Part shown: positions 36,526-46,514 of the stretch, piece by piece
How the letters are laid out: every line of letters starts with the position of its first letter
How positions within the stretch are numbered: position 1 is the first letter of the stretch
Source: Eubacterium sp.
GTDB taxonomy: Bacteria; Bacillota; Clostridia; Lachnospirales; Lachnospiraceae
Reading direction: 5' to 3'
Assembly (NCBI GenBank): GCA_017420535.1
Contig: JAFOIV010000092.1
Coordinates: 1-56,029 of the forward strand
DNA length: 56,029 bases
Notes under the pieces: model-generated
Told to the model about the DNA's origin: nothing
The model's database searches: none
The model's input: only the letters and a program-made list of their open reading frames with translations
Position numbers and translations under genes: made by a program

Positions 36526-36952
36526 TGTTGCTGCCTCCTTCTAACTGTTCCTTTGAAACGATCTTACACTTAACTGGAAGTTTGTGTGTTGCAAGACGAA
36601 GAGCTTCTCTAGCTGTCTCTTCTGGAACACCACCAACTTCGAAAAGTACTCTGCCTGGCTTAACTACTGCTACCCAGTACTCAAGAGAACCTTTTCCTGA
36701 ACCCATTCGAGTTTCAGCTGGCTTAGCTGTAACTGGCTTGTCTGGGAAGATCTTGATCCAAACCTTACCCTGACGGCTAAGGTAACGGTTAATAGCTACA
36801 CGGGCAGCTTCAATCTGGTTTGATCTGATCCAAGCTGGCTCAAGGGCAACGATACCGAACTGACCCTGAGTAATCTGGTTGCCTCTTAAAGCTTTACCAG
36901 CCATTGAACCTCTGAACTGCTTTCTATGTTTAACTCTCTTAGGCATTAACAT
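36515..36952 (-). CDS. rplP: 50S ribosomal protein L16
   Basis: 145 aa: [49 protein letters not shown], and the [17 protein letters not shown] end. The ATG at 36952, two bases after the rpsC stop, gives the standard MLMPKR start. Confidence 0.98.
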   Translation of the reverse strand: MLMPKRVKHRKQFRGSMAGKALRGNQITQGQFGIVALEPAWIRSNQIEAARVAINRYLSRQGKVWIKIFPDKPVTAKPAETRMGSGKGSLEYWVAVVKPGRVLFEVGGVPEETAREALRLATHKLPVKCKIVSKEQLEGGSNSEN

Positions 36953-36954
36953 AA

Positions 36955-37620
36955 TTATTTATCGCTCCCTTCCTTTTTTCCTTTAGTAGGAAGTACTTCA
37001 CCATGATAGATCCATGTCTTAACTCCGACTTTACCGTATGTTGTATCAGCTTCAGCAAAACCATAATCGATGTTTGCACGAAGTGTCTGAAGAGGAATTG
37101 TTCCATCACTGTATGTTTCTTTTCTTGCAATATCAGCACCACCGAGACGTCCTGAAACTGATGCCTTGATTCCAAGTGCTCCAGCCTTCATTGTTCTTCC
37201 CATGCAAGACTTCATTGCACGTCTGAAAGAAATACGATTCTCAAGCTGCTGTGCGATATTCTCAGCTACGAGCTGTGCATCGAGATCTGGCTTCTTGATT
37301 TCCTTGATATCGATGATAAGCTTCTTTGCTGTAAGCTTCTGAACGTCTGCCTTAACCTTCTCGATTTCAGCACCGCCCTTACCAATTACAACACCTGGCT
37401 TAGCTGTGTAAACGCTTACTTTAACTCTGTCTCTTGTTCTCTCTATATCGATCTTAGATACATTTGCATCATAAAGTCTCTTCTTAAGGAACTTTCTGAT
37501 GTTGTAATCTTCAACAAGGTTATTTGAGAATTCTTCGTTCTTTGTATCTGCATACCACTTAGAATTCCAATCCTTGATGACGCCGACTCTTAAACCATGT
37601 GGATTAACTTTCTGACCCAT
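36955..37620 (-). CDS. rpsC: 30S ribosomal protein S3
   Basis: 221 aa: [18 protein letters not shown], the KH domain with [15 protein letters not shown], and [29 protein letters not shown] at 37620 follows GGAGG; the longer frame has extra residues that do not belong to S3. Confidence 0.98.
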   Translation of the reverse strand: MGQKVNPHGLRVGVIKDWNSKWYADTKNEEFSNNLVEDYNIRKFLKKRLYDANVSKIDIERTRDRVKVSVYTAKPGVVIGKGGAEIEKVKADVQKLTAKKLIIDIKEIKKPDLDAQLVAENIAQQLENRISFRRAMKSCMGRTMKAGALGIKASVSGRLGGADIARKETYSDGTIPLQTLRANIDYGFAEADTTYGKVGVKTWIYHGEVLPTKGKKEGSDK

Positions 37621-37630
37621 GCTTCTCCTC

Positions 37631-38017
37631 CTATCTCTCGTCAAGTACTACTGTAATGTGACTTGTTCTCTTTTCGATTCTGTATGCTCTACCCTGAGCT
37701 CTTGGATGAATTCTCTTCATTGTAGGGCCCTTGTTAGCGAAGCATTCAGCTACGTAAAGGTTTTCAGCTTTCATGCCGTTATTGTTTTCAGCATTTGCTA
37801 CAGCAGACTTAAGAAGCTTTAAGATTACTTCTGAAGCATATCTATTGTTATAAGAAAGAATACCAATTGCTGTATTTACATCCTTGCCTCTGATTGCATC
37901 AAGTACGAAGCAAGCCTTTGTTACAGAGACCCTAGCGTAAGAAATAGTAGCTGAAGGTCTTACATCTTTGTTCTCATTTCTAAGTCTTTTGATCTGACTT
38001 CTATGTCCCTTTGCCAT
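37631..38017 (-). CDS. rplV: 50S ribosomal protein L22
   Basis: 128 aa: [25 protein letters not shown], and the tunnel-facing hairpin near [23 protein letters not shown]. The macrolide-relevant loop looks normal. Confidence 0.98.
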   Translation of the reverse strand: MAKGHRSQIKRLRNENKDVRPSATISYARVSVTKACFVLDAIRGKDVNTAIGILSYNNRYASEVILKLLKSAVANAENNNGMKAENLYVAECFANKGPTMKRIHPRAQGRAYRIEKRTSHITVVLDER

Positions 38018-38030
38018 TTATTTCTCCTCC

Positions 38031-38306
38031 TTATCTCTTCTTTTCTGCATCCTTGCCATGACCTCTGAAAGTTCTTGTTGCAACGAACTCACCGAGCTTG
38101 TGACCAACCATATCCTCTGTAATGAATACAGGAACATGCTTTCTACCATCATATACTGCTATTGTATGACCAACGAATGAAGGGAAGACTGTTGATCTTC
38201 TTGACCATGTCTTAACAACTTCATTTTCACCCTTCTGGTTAAGCTCATCAATCTTCTTTAATAAGCTTGCATCTGCGAATGGTCCTTTTTTTACTGAACG
38301 AGCCAT
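38031..38306 (-). CDS. rpsS: 30S ribosomal protein S19
   Basis: 91 aa: [47 protein letters not shown] and [21 protein letters not shown]. Normal length. Confidence 0.98.
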   Translation of the reverse strand: MARSVKKGPFADASLLKKIDELNQKGENEVVKTWSRRSTVFPSFVGHTIAVYDGRKHVPVFITEDMVGHKLGEFVATRTFRGHGKDAEKKR

Positions 38307-38317
38307 AATCTTCCTCC

Positions 38318-39163
38318 TTACTGACCGATGTTCTTGCCTGATCTTGTTCTAACGATCATCTTGTTAGATTTGTTCTTAAGCTTTCTTGTCTTAAGTCCAA
38401 GTGCTGGCTTACCCCATGGAGTTAATGGGCCAGAACGTCCGATTGGAGCTCTACCTTCACCACCACCGTGTGGATGGTCATTAGGGTTCATAACAGAACC
38501 ACGAACTGTTGGGCGGATACCCATGTGACGCTTACGTCCTGCTTTACCAATGTTAACAAGTGAATGCTCGATGTTACCAACTGTTCCGATTGTAGCACGT
38601 GCTCCAACTGGAACATATCTCATTTCGCCTGAAGGAAGACGAAGTGTTGCATACTTTCCTTCTCTAGCCATGAGCTGAGCTGAGTTACCAGCTGAACGAA
38701 CAAGCTGTCCGCCCTTACCAGGAACGAGCTCTACGTTGTGTACTTCTGTACCAACTGGAATAGATGAAAGAGGAAGGCAGTTACCAACCTTAACTTCTGC
38801 GTCAACACCGTTCATTACTGTATCGCCAACCTTAAGTCCTGATGGAGCAAGGATATAAGCCTTCTCACCGTCAGCATAAGCGATAAGAGCGATGTTAGCT
38901 GTTCTGTTTGGATCGTACTCGATACCAACAACCTTAGCTGGGATACCATCTTTATTTCTCTTAAAATCAACTAATCTATATTTCTGTCTGTTTCCACCGC
39001 CATGGTGTCTAACTGTGATCTTACCCTGATTGTTACGGCCTGCTGTCTTCTTCTTTGAAACAAGAAGTGACTTCTCAGGAGTTGTCTTTGTAATAACAGC
39101 AAAGTCAAGACCTGTCATATTCCTTCTAGAAGGTGTATATGGGGTATAAACTTTAATTCCCAT
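38318..39163 (-). CDS. rplB: 50S ribosomal protein L2
   Basis: 281 aa: [43 protein letters not shown], and the peptidyl-transferase-near [21 protein letters not shown] with the conserved histidine. Confidence 0.99.
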   Translation of the reverse strand: MGIKVYTPYTPSRRNMTGLDFAVITKTTPEKSLLVSKKKTAGRNNQGKITVRHHGGGNRQKYRLVDFKRNKDGIPAKVVGIEYDPNRTANIALIAYADGEKAYILAPSGLKVGDTVMNGVDAEVKVGNCLPLSSIPVGTEVHNVELVPGKGGQLVRSAGNSAQLMAREGKYATLRLPSGEMRYVPVGARATIGTVGNIEHSLVNIGKAGRKRHMGIRPTVRGSVMNPNDHPHGGGEGRAPIGRSGPLTPWGKPALGLKTRKLKNKSNKMIVRTRSGKNIGQ

Positions 39164-39195
39164 TTTGTTTCTCCTTTCAAAATCCTAATTAGTTT

Positions 39196-39495
39196 TTACA
39201 GACCTTCGAAGATCTCGATGTCCTTTGAGTCTGCTGTAAGCTGTACATAAGCCTTCTTAAACTTAGCTGTCTTACCTGTTGTAGCTCCACGTCTCTTTGT
39301 CTTTCCGTCGTAGTTAACTGTGTTAACCTTAGCTACCTTTGTTCCTTCGAACATCTTTTCTACAGCTTCTGCTACCTGATTCTTTGTAGCTGATGGATGA
39401 ACAAGGAATGTGTACTTCTTTTCTGACATAGCGTTCATAGATTTCTCTGTAAGAACAGGTTTTAATATAACGTCATAATACTTGATATCTGCCAT
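39196..39495 (-). CDS. rplW: 50S ribosomal protein L23
   Basis: 99 aa: [36 protein letters not shown] at the start. It sits at the tunnel exit, where SRP and trigger factor dock. Its ATG overlaps the rplD stop as TAATG, so the two are coupled. Confidence 0.98.
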   Translation of the reverse strand: MADIKYYDVILKPVLTEKSMNAMSEKKYTFLVHPSATKNQVAEAVEKMFEGTKVAKVNTVNYDGKTKRRGATTGKTAKFKKAYVQLTADSKDIEIFEGL

Positions 39496-40115
39496 TATGC
39501 GTACACCTCCTCGATTGCTTTAACAGCATCCTTTGTAATAACTAATGAATCATGCTTAAGGATGTCATAAACATTTATTGTGCTGCTAATTGTTGTATCT
39601 ACAGCTGGGATATTTCTAGCTGAAAGAACAACATTATCATTCTTATCTTTTGTAACTACTAATGCAGATTCAGCCTTAAGGTTATCAAGAACCTTTACGA
39701 AAGCTGCTGTCTTAGGAGCTTCAAGATTTAATTCATCAACAACGATTAACTTGTTGTCCTGTACCTTTGATGAAAGTACTGAGAAAAGAGCGATCTGCTT
39801 CTCTCTCTTGTTAAGCTTCTGAGAATAATCTCTTGGCTTTGGTGCGAATACAACTCCGCCACCTGTCCACTGTGGAGATCTTGTTGAACCCTGTCTTGCA
39901 TGTCCAGTACCCTTCTGTCTCCAAGGCTTCTTTCCGCCTCCTGAAACTTCTGAACGAGTCTTAGCGCTCTGTGTACCCTGACGATTGTTAGCAAGAATTG
40001 TAACAACTGCCTTATGGACGATATTTTCATTTATTTCAACACCGAAGATGTTGTCAGAAAGGTCGATCTTCTCAACTTCTTTACCATCAGTGTTATAAAC
40101 TGCTACTGTTGCCAT
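39495..40115 (-). CDS. rplD: 50S ribosomal protein L4
   Basis: 206 aa: the tunnel loop [39 protein letters not shown] is intact. L4 represses its own operon in E. coli and related leaders exist in Firmicutes, relevant to the leader before rpsJ. Confidence 0.98.
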   Translation of the reverse strand: MATVAVYNTDGKEVEKIDLSDNIFGVEINENIVHKAVVTILANNRQGTQSAKTRSEVSGGGKKPWRQKGTGHARQGSTRSPQWTGGGVVFAPKPRDYSQKLNKREKQIALFSVLSSKVQDNKLIVVDELNLEAPKTAAFVKVLDNLKAESALVVTKDKNDNVVLSARNIPAVDTTISSTINVYDILKHDSLVITKDAVKAIEEVYA

Positions 40116-40146
40116 CTAAATGTTTCCTCCTTCCTAAAAAGTACTA

Positions 40147-40830
40147 TTAATTAGACTTTACTGTTTCGCGAACAATAACTAATGACTTCTTAGGTCCTGG
40201 GACAGCACCCTTGACTAAAATTACGTCATTCTCTTTATCTATCTTAACTATCTCAAGGTTCTGAACAGTTACTCTAACTGAACCAGCGTGTCCGGCCATC
40301 TTCTTGCCCTTTCTAACACGACCTGGAGTAGTTGCAGGACCGTTTGAACCAGCATGGCGATGATACTTTGAACCATGTCCTGAAGGACCTGACTTAAGAC
40401 CATGTCTCTTCATTCCACCAGCGTATCCTTTACCCTTTGAAGTAGCAGTAACATCAATCTTGTCACCCTCTTCAAAGATATCAGCTTTAATAACGCTTTC
40501 ACCAGCCTTATATTCAGCTGAATTCTCAAACTTGAACTCTCTTACGAACTGCTTTGGTGTTGTTCCGGCTTTCTTTGCGTGTCCAACTTCAGCCTTTGTA
40601 GCACCATGAGGATTTCTGATAACTTTCTTACCAGCGCCATCCTTTGTAGTTACTTTTTCTTTCTTTTCCTTGAAGCCAACCTGAACTGCTTCATATCCAT
40701 CGTTTTCAACAGTCTTAACCTGTAATACTGTACAAGGTCCAGCCTGTAAAACTGTTACTGGTGTAAGAACACCCTTTTCGTCGAAGATCTGAGTCATTCC
40801 GACTTTCTCAGCGAGTATCGCTTTCTTCAT
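40147..40830 (-). CDS. rplC: 50S ribosomal protein L3
   Basis: 227 aa: [20 protein letters not shown], and the core loop [33 protein letters not shown] longer charged stretch after residue 55 ([15 protein letters not shown]) is an in-frame variation. AGGAGG precedes the ATG after a structured 167-base gap. Confidence 0.98.
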   Translation of the reverse strand: MKKAILAEKVGMTQIFDEKGVLTPVTVLQAGPCTVLQVKTVENDGYEAVQVGFKEKKEKVTTKDGAGKKVIRNPHGATKAEVGHAKKAGTTPKQFVREFKFENSAEYKAGESVIKADIFEEGDKIDVTATSKGKGYAGGMKRHGLKSGPSGHGSKYHRHAGSNGPATTPGRVRKGKKMAGHAGSVRVTVQNLEIVKIDKENDVILVKGAVPGPKKSLVIVRETVKSN

Positions 40831-40849
40831 TTGTTTTTCCTCCTAAATA

Positions 40850-40990
40850 GAATTTACAGCGGATTACCATTAACACAGGTATTGGTAATCATACTAAATC
40901 GCATCATTCCGCATCCTGCGGGACTGCTTTTAGGTACAACTGTTTGTCTTTTTTTGTGGTAGATTAGACCACATCAATTTACATTGGTTA
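40850..40990 (-). promoter_or_regulatory. structured gap between rpsJ and rplC
   Basis: The 167-base gap inside the S10 operon is unusually long. It holds GATTACCA/TGGTAATC (40862-40869 with 40883-40890), CCGCA/TGCGG (40909-40913 with 40917-40921) and TGTGGT/ACCACA (40955-40960 with 40968-40973), in plus coordinates. No minus-strand U-tract follows any of them. This could be an RNA control site for rplC and the genes behind it, or a processing site. Confidence 0.5.
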
Positions 40991-40997
40991 AGAAGAT

Positions 40998-41309
40998 TTA
41001 TTTCATCTTCATATCGATATAAACACCAGCTGATACATCCATCTTACGAAGAGCATCAATTGTCTTCTGATTTGGATTGATGATATCGATGAGTCTCTTG
41101 TGAGTTCTCTGTTCGAACTGTTCTCTTGAATCCTTATACTTGTGAACAGCTCTTAAGATTGTAACTTTCTCAACCTTTGTTGGCATTGGAACAGGTCCGC
41201 TAACCTTAACGTTTGTTCCCTTAACAGCGTCGATAATCTCCTTCGCTGCCTGATCAATTAACTTATGATCATATGCCTTTAATGTGATTCTCATGATCTG
41301 ATTTGCCAT
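40998..41309 (-). CDS. rpsJ: 30S ribosomal protein S10
   Basis: 103 aa: [41 protein letters not shown] and the [20 protein letters not shown] end. It is the first gene of the S10 operon here; no tuf, fus or rpsL stands upstream. AGGAGG precedes the ATG. Confidence 0.99.
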   Translation of the reverse strand: MANQIMRITLKAYDHKLIDQAAKEIIDAVKGTNVKVSGPVPMPTKVEKVTILRAVHKYKDSREQFEQRTHKRLIDIINPNQKTIDALRKMDVSAGVYIDMKMK

Positions 41310-41548
41310 AAAAAAAGCCGCCTCCTTTTCGCACTTTTTGATAATTTAGTACGACAAGCGGTGACTGTACAACTCTCCCGTGTGTGTCCTAATAATAATA
41401 TCAGAACAAAACACGTCATCTCTGAATTTATTCAGATGGTAATTGTTACAGTGACTTGTCGCCAGTTTCTCTGAACTTGACATTCGCTCCACGAAATTAC
41501 CTGCGAGGCCGCAGCAACTTCCGTTTCCACGCTATCAATGTCACAGCA
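41310..41548 (-). promoter_or_regulatory. S10 operon leader RNA
   Basis: About 240 untranslated bases lie between the predicted start site and rpsJ, part of a 316-base gene-free stretch. A long-range inverted repeat closes most of it: plus 41352-41372 with 41443-41462 share CGACAAG and CACTGTA/TACAGT-type complement with small gaps. A smaller hairpin CTGAAT/ATTCAG lies at 41422-41435. The size and position match autoregulatory S10/L4-type leaders, but I cannot assign a known family. Confidence 0.55.
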
Positions 41549-41554
41549 AATGCT

Positions 41555-41583
41555 ATTATATAACAGAAAAAAGCCCTTTGCAA
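41555..41583 (-). promoter_or_regulatory. promoter of the S10 operon
   Basis: TTGCAA (plus 41578-41583) and TATAAT (plus 41555-41560) are spaced 17 bases on the minus strand, matching consensus at four and six positions. The -35 box lies in the loop of the upstream gene's terminator, so transcription stop and start signals overlap. Confidence 0.8.
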
Positions 41584-41595
41584 GGGCTTTTTTCA
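41567..41595 (-). terminator. terminator of the methyltransferase/citrate synthase operon
   Basis: AAAAAAGCCCTT/AAGGGCTTTTTT around a TGC loop (41567-41593) is a symmetrical intrinsic terminator with T6 on the minus strand. It stands 33 bases after the methyltransferase stop and contains the S10 promoter -35 box. Confidence 0.9.
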
Positions 41596-41625
41596 AAATA
41601 ATTATATGAATTTTATGTGTTATAT

Positions 41626-42537
41626 TTATAATTTCGCACCTGCTCCGATCCATCTTCCAGATGCACCACATGGAAGGACAAGCCCAGATTCTGTTACAGG
41701 AAGTCCAACTTCATCAGAAATAACTTCCCCTTCATATTTCTTTCCAATAAGGGTTCCTATCATATATGTAAGAACTGCCGGCTGAAGACCTGTTGTATAT
41801 GAATTGATAAGGAAGAACAGCGGATCATCAGATAAAAGCATTGAAGCTTTCTCTATCAGAGGATAAACGCACTCCTCGATTTTCCATATTTCTCCTTTAG
41901 GTCCTCTTCCATAAGAAGGAGGATCCATGATTATCGCCTCATAATGATTGCCTCTTCTTATTTCTCTTTCAACAAATTTCATGCAATCATCCACCAGCCA
42001 CCTGATAGGAGCATCCTTTAATCCTGAAGCCTCGGCATTTTCCTTAGCCCAGCCTACCATTCCTTTTGAAGCATCTACATGAGTAACTTTTGCTCCTGCT
42101 GCAGCCGCTGCTACTGTGGCTCCACCTGTATAGGCAAAAAGATTTAAGACCTTTATCTCTCTTCCCTTATCAACAGCTCTCTTTATAATAGGAAAGAACC
42201 AGTCCCAATTGGCTGCCTGTTCAGGGAAAAGCCCTGTATGCTTAAATGAGAAAGGCTTTAAATTAAATGTAAGTTCCTGTCCTGCTATTCCTTCCTGAGC
42301 AAGCTTATATTTTATAGACCACTCCTGTGGAAGATCATGGAATTCCCATTCTCCTCCGCCTTTAGCGCTTCTATGGTAATGACCGTTGAGACATTTCCAT
42401 TCTTTTCTTTCTCTCTTTGTACTCCATATTACCTGTGGATCCGGGCGAAGCAATATATACTTTCCCCATCTTTCTAATTTTTCTCCACGAGAAGTATCAA
42501 GTACTTCATAATCTTTCCATCTATTTGCTATAAACAT
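41626..42537 (-). CDS. class I SAM-dependent methyltransferase, RlmI/RlmK-like
   Basis: 303 aa. The SAM-binding motif I is VLNLFAYTGGATVAAAAAGAKVTHVDAS, and the catalytic motif IV is MDPPSYGRG, a DPPxF/Y motif as in large-subunit rRNA and related nucleic-acid methyltransferases. The N-terminal ~90 residues replace the PUA domain of RlmI with a different small domain, so the target is uncertain; rRNA is the best guess. It lies four bases after citrate synthase. Confidence 0.88.
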   Translation of the reverse strand: MFIANRWKDYEVLDTSRGEKLERWGKYILLRPDPQVIWSTKRERKEWKCLNGHYHRSAKGGGEWEFHDLPQEWSIKYKLAQEGIAGQELTFNLKPFSFKHTGLFPEQAANWDWFFPIIKRAVDKGREIKVLNLFAYTGGATVAAAAAGAKVTHVDASKGMVGWAKENAEASGLKDAPIRWLVDDCMKFVEREIRRGNHYEAIIMDPPSYGRGPKGEIWKIEECVYPLIEKASMLLSDDPLFFLINSYTTGLQPAVLTYMIGTLIGKKYEGEVISDEVGLPVTESGLVLPCGASGRWIGAGAKL

Positions 42538-42541
42538 TAAT

Positions 42542-43906
42542 CTACCAGTTTCTTTCTTCTATAGGAAGATATTCTTTATGTGTTCCTACATATTTATAAG
42601 CAGGACGAATAATCTTTCCATTATTTACAAGTTCTTCTATTCTATGTGCACTCCAGCCTGCAATACGTGAGATTGCAAAAAGTGGCGTGAATAACTCCAT
42701 AGGGATCTTTAACATTGTATATACGAATCCGCTATAAAAGTCAACATTTGCACATACAGGCTTCTTTAAGTCTCTTCCGGCTGAAAGAAGCTCTTTTGCT
42801 ATATTTTCCACTCTTTCATAAAGAGCAAATTCTTTTTCATATCCTTCTTCTATTGAAAGACGTCTTGCATATTCCTTTAAAATGACCGCTCTTGGATCAG
42901 ACACCGAATAAACCGCATGTCCCATACCATATATCAGTCCTGAATGGTCAAAACCTTTTCTATCAAGAAGTCCCTGAAGGTATTTTCTGATCTGTTTATC
43001 ATTTTCCCAATCGGAAATGTTACTCTTAAGGTCAGCAAACATCTGCTGAACTTTAAGATTAGCACCACCATGTCTTGGTCCTTTAAGAGATCCAAGAGAT
43101 GCAGCAACAGTTGAATAAGTATCTGTTCCTGTTGATGAAATAACATGAGTTGTAAATGTAGAGTTATTACCACCACCATGCTCCGCATGTATCACAAGAC
43201 AGATATCAAGGACCTGAGCCTCAAGTTCTGTATACTTTGCATCAGATCTGAGAAGTCTTAAGATATTTTCTGCAGTTGATAATTCAGGCTTTGGTCTATG
43301 TACTATAAGAGATGAATCTAAGAATCTATGTCTATAGGACTGATAACCATAAGCTGCAATAACAGGGAATCTGGCGATAAGTGAAAGTGACTGTTTTAAT
43401 ACATGTCTTACACTGATATCATCCGGATCATTATCATAGGAATAAAGAGTAAGTACGCATCTCTCTAAAACATTCATAATATTCTTACTTGGAGCCTTCA
43501 TGATAACATCACGGTTGAAATTATCAGGAAGTGCCCTTAAGTCACCAATGACCTTCATGAATTCAATTAATTCATCATTTGTCGGAAGCTCACCAAATAA
43601 AAGAAGGAATACTGTCTCCTCAAATCCATGCTTGCTTCCATGAAATCCTTTAACCAGATCTTCAACATTATATCCCTGAAAATATAACTGTCCCGGAATA
43701 GGTACACGGCTTCCATCGCTCTTCGTTTCAAAACCATTAACATCTGAGATTTCAGTAAGGCCGGTAAGTACGCCTTTACCATTGGCTTCACGAAGTCCTC
43801 TTTTTACATCAAACTTTGAATATAGTCTCTGATCAATCTGACCTGAATCTGCACAAAATTCAACGTATTTATCAACGAGATCATTAAATTCCGAGCTGCT
43901 GTACAT
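42542..43906 (-). CDS. citrate synthase
   Basis: It condenses oxaloacetate and acetyl-CoA to citrate. The 454-aa product has the active-site regions VIHAEHGGGNNSTFT, GLIYGMGHAVYSVSDPRA (catalytic His) and VNVDFYSGFVYTMLKIP (catalytic Asp). It belongs to the longer clostridial form with a ~50-residue N-terminal extension. AAAGGG-type sites precede the ATG. It stands 58 bases after the phosphoesterase gene. Confidence 0.95.
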   Translation of the reverse strand: MYSSSEFNDLVDKYVEFCADSGQIDQRLYSKFDVKRGLREANGKGVLTGLTEISDVNGFETKSDGSRVPIPGQLYFQGYNVEDLVKGFHGSKHGFEETVFLLLFGELPTNDELIEFMKVIGDLRALPDNFNRDVIMKAPSKNIMNVLERCVLTLYSYDNDPDDISVRHVLKQSLSLIARFPVIAAYGYQSYRHRFLDSSLIVHRPKPELSTAENILRLLRSDAKYTELEAQVLDICLVIHAEHGGGNNSTFTTHVISSTGTDTYSTVAASLGSLKGPRHGGANLKVQQMFADLKSNISDWENDKQIRKYLQGLLDRKGFDHSGLIYGMGHAVYSVSDPRAVILKEYARRLSIEEGYEKEFALYERVENIAKELLSAGRDLKKPVCANVDFYSGFVYTMLKIPMELFTPLFAISRIAGWSAHRIEELVNNGKIIRPAYKYVGTHKEYLPIEERNW

Positions 43907-43964
43907 GCCCTTTTTCCTCCTGTCTTATATCTACCTACAAAAACCATCTATATATTAATATAGA

Positions 43965-44564
43965 TCAAATTTCAATCAACAAACGCTCATAGGCGTTATA
44001 TACTGTCGTACTGTTATAAACGTCTTCTCTTTTAAAATCTCTGCCATAATTCTTATGGACATGGCCATGGATAAACACCTTAGGCTTATATTCATCCAAG
44101 AGATCTCTGAAGCATTCAAACCCCATATGAGGTCTGTCTTCGCAATCATTTATTCCCCTTGCCGGAGAATGGGTAACAAGTATATCGAAACCGCCAGTTT
44201 TTTTCAGTTTCTTCCTTAACTTCTTCACCCTTTTCTGCATATCTTTCTCGCTATACTGATATCCGCCAAAGTTATAAAGCATACTTCCACCAAGGCCCAC
44301 TATCCTAAGACCTTTATATACGATAACATCATCTTCTAATGAATCACAGCCTTCCGGCGGAGTATCATCATAACACGAATCATGGTTACCATGAACATAT
44401 AAAAGCGGACATTTGGCATATGTGGCAAGAAATGACAGATATTGTGGCGCCAGATCTCCTGCAGAGATTATAAGATCGATACCTTCCAATTTGCTTTTTT
44501 CAAAAAAGTCCCACAAATAGCGTGATTCAACATCAGCTAATGCTAATATCTTCATCGTCATCAT
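43965..44564 (-). CDS. calcineurin-like metallophosphoesterase
   Basis: 199 aa. Motifs II-V are present: SAGDLAP, VHGNHDSC, VTHSPARG and IHGHVHKN. Motif I reads ALADVESRYL, so the usual DxH is DxE, with Glu in place of the His ligand. The YfcE-like family hydrolyses phosphodiesters with two metal ions; the substrate here is unknown. Its start overlaps the ParB-like/BMP gene by 32 bases, and three nearby ATG codons (44564, 44561, 44555) make the exact start uncertain. Confidence 0.88.
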   Translation of the reverse strand: MMTMKILALADVESRYLWDFFEKSKLEGIDLIISAGDLAPQYLSFLATYAKCPLLYVHGNHDSCYDDTPPEGCDSLEDDVIVYKGLRIVGLGGSMLYNFGGYQYSEKDMQKRVKKLRKKLKKTGGFDILVTHSPARGINDCEDRPHMGFECFRDLLDEYKPKVFIHGHVHKNYGRDFKREDVYNSTTVYNAYERLLIEI

Positions 44565-46494
44565 TGAGCACGCCTTTAAGTTCGACTATGTCGCGTGCTT
44601 TCTCCTCAAGATTTTCTATTTCAGGTATCTGTCCTTCAACATTATCAACGAGCCAGTCCATCTTTATGATATTTTCAATATCAACACGATGCTGTGGCTG
44701 ATTTACCACGTTGCCGTTCTGATCCTTTATTTCACCTTCAAATGGAGCGAACTCTCCCTTGATTATCATATTCTTAAGGAATTCCACAAGTCTTACTGTT
44801 TCCTGTGGCGCCTTATTAGAAATAATGATATCCGTAACACCAGCTGACATTCCCCACCAGTAATTGATGGCTCTTTCGCCACCTCCTGAAGAATTCCAGC
44901 TGCCACTTGTTATGAGCTTAATTATCTTTTCATAAAGAACGCCCCAGTTGATCACCGGCATGGCAATATTAATAGGTTCATCCTCCATGATCCTGTACAT
45001 ACCGAATCTTCTTGAAGCATGTTTTGGAGTGATCATGTCCTGATCTGATACATAATCGATTCCCTGTTCAAAGAAGTCACGATATATAGAAGTTCTGCTA
45101 GCTCCCTTTTCAGTGGTCCATCTAAGATAAACTCTCAGCGTTGGATTTACCATCTTCGCTCCCAACGCAAAGGCATTGATATTAGCTGTTACTCCATAGA
45201 TAGGATAGTCTGCTATATATCCTAATTTTCCAGTAGTAGTAAGAGCACCTGCTATGATTCCTGAAAGGAACTTAGTCTCATAAAGTCTTGCATAATATGT
45301 TCTAATATATCTATGAGAAGTATTAAGGGAACAGTTAAGTATCTTAACATTGGGATATTTAACCGCCATCTTAAAACTTGCTTCAACATGCTTTGAAGTT
45401 GTAACGAAGATTACTTCAACATTTTCTTTATTGATAAGATCTTCTATAGCCTTAATGGCATTTTCTTCAGTATCAGCAGTGGTGATCTTTATAGTACTTA
45501 TATTATCGCCAAATGTTTCTTTAAGATGAGTTCTTCCCAATTCATGTCCATAGAGCCAGTCTGATGTAGCCGGATCTCTATCATAGATAAATGCCACCTT
45601 AAGGGGGTTTGATGCTGAAGGCTGGCTTGAGAATATGTTAGAAATAAGGGATGCCTTCTTTTCTTCCGGAGGGTCCAGTGAAACCTCAACTTCAGAATTC
45701 TTATTCATCATAATGAATTCTTCCCACATTTCTGAGATATATCTCTTCATCTCATCTTTTGTCATGGAAATGACATTTCCATACTCCTTTGCTTCAATGA
45801 AAGCAAGAAGCGCATCTCCTGTGGTTAAATTCTCCAGCTTCTTTCCGCCTTTTTCTTCAAAAGCCTTGGAGAAATTATAATAAGCTGATGTAAGATTCAG
45901 GATTGAATCATCATCCCACTTTGGTCCTTCCGGATCAAATTCCTTACCAGCTTCCTGAACTAATTTCTTGAAATTACCCTCCTTAGAGAACCAGATGATA
46001 TTAATTCCTGTCATCTTATTAAAATCCATAAATTCATAATAGATACGGTTTTCAAGGTCATCAGTTCTTACAGGCAACTTACGTATTACGATAGCAGGAA
46101 CTGACGCAGCATCAAAGTATTTAAGGACACTGACACGCTTATTTCCTTCTATTACATAATAATAATTCATGTATTCATAAACTTTTATCGGATCATGAAT
46201 ACCTTCTTCCATATGAGCATCACTAAGAAGATTCCACTTAACGCCAAATTCTGTATTTAGTCCTAAGATCGGCATAAAATTATTAGCAAATGCCGTTGTT
46301 CTTCCCTGGGTACTAGTACCAACCACCCGGGAAAGAGGAATATTAACAAGACCAAGATTTACTTCGCCTCTTATTTCTACCTGAGAGAGTATCTCATCAA
46401 GCACCGGAAGATATGGGCTCTTACCTTTTTGGACAGCCTGTCTGAAGGCTTTGTCACCCATTTTCTTCGCTTTTTCATATTCTAAATATCCCAT
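44533..46494 (-). CDS. ParB-like domain fused to a BMP-family ligand-binding domain, no signal peptide
   Basis: 653 aa. The N-terminal third resembles the ParB/sulfiredoxin fold: DPIKVYEYMNYYYVIEGNKRVSVLKYF has the G-N-R-type phosphate-binding motif, followed by PAIVIRKL. A helical middle (about 160-285) follows. The C-terminal ~350 residues are a BMP/PnrA-type periplasmic-binding fold: LKVAFIYDRDPATSDWLYGHELGR, FVTTSKHVEASFKMAVKYPN and GALTTTGKLGYIADYPIYGVTANINAFALGA. BMP proteins are normally lipoproteins that deliver nucleosides to importers; here there is no signal peptide or lipobox, and no transporter genes are adjacent. An intracellular nucleoside or nucleotide sensor is an inference. 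Malic enzyme lies 20 bases upstream. Confidence 0.85.
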   Translation of the reverse strand: MGYLEYEKAKKMGDKAFRQAVQKGKSPYLPVLDEILSQVEIRGEVNLGLVNIPLSRVVGTSTQGRTTAFANNFMPILGLNTEFGVKWNLLSDAHMEEGIHDPIKVYEYMNYYYVIEGNKRVSVLKYFDAASVPAIVIRKLPVRTDDLENRIYYEFMDFNKMTGINIIWFSKEGNFKKLVQEAGKEFDPEGPKWDDDSILNLTSAYYNFSKAFEEKGGKKLENLTTGDALLAFIEAKEYGNVISMTKDEMKRYISEMWEEFIMMNKNSEVEVSLDPPEEKKASLISNIFSSQPSASNPLKVAFIYDRDPATSDWLYGHELGRTHLKETFGDNISTIKITTADTEENAIKAIEDLINKENVEVIFVTTSKHVEASFKMAVKYPNVKILNCSLNTSHRYIRTYYARLYETKFLSGIIAGALTTTGKLGYIADYPIYGVTANINAFALGAKMVNPTLRVYLRWTTEKGASRTSIYRDFFEQGIDYVSDQDMITPKHASRRFGMYRIMEDEPINIAMPVINWGVLYEKIIKLITSGSWNSSGGGERAINYWWGMSAGVTDIIISNKAPQETVRLVEFLKNMIIKGEFAPFEGEIKDQNGNVVNQPQHRVDIENIIKMDWLVDNVEGQIPEIENLEEKARDIVELKGVLNDDDEDISIS

Positions 46495-46514
46495 TTAAAA
46501 TATCACTCCATTAA

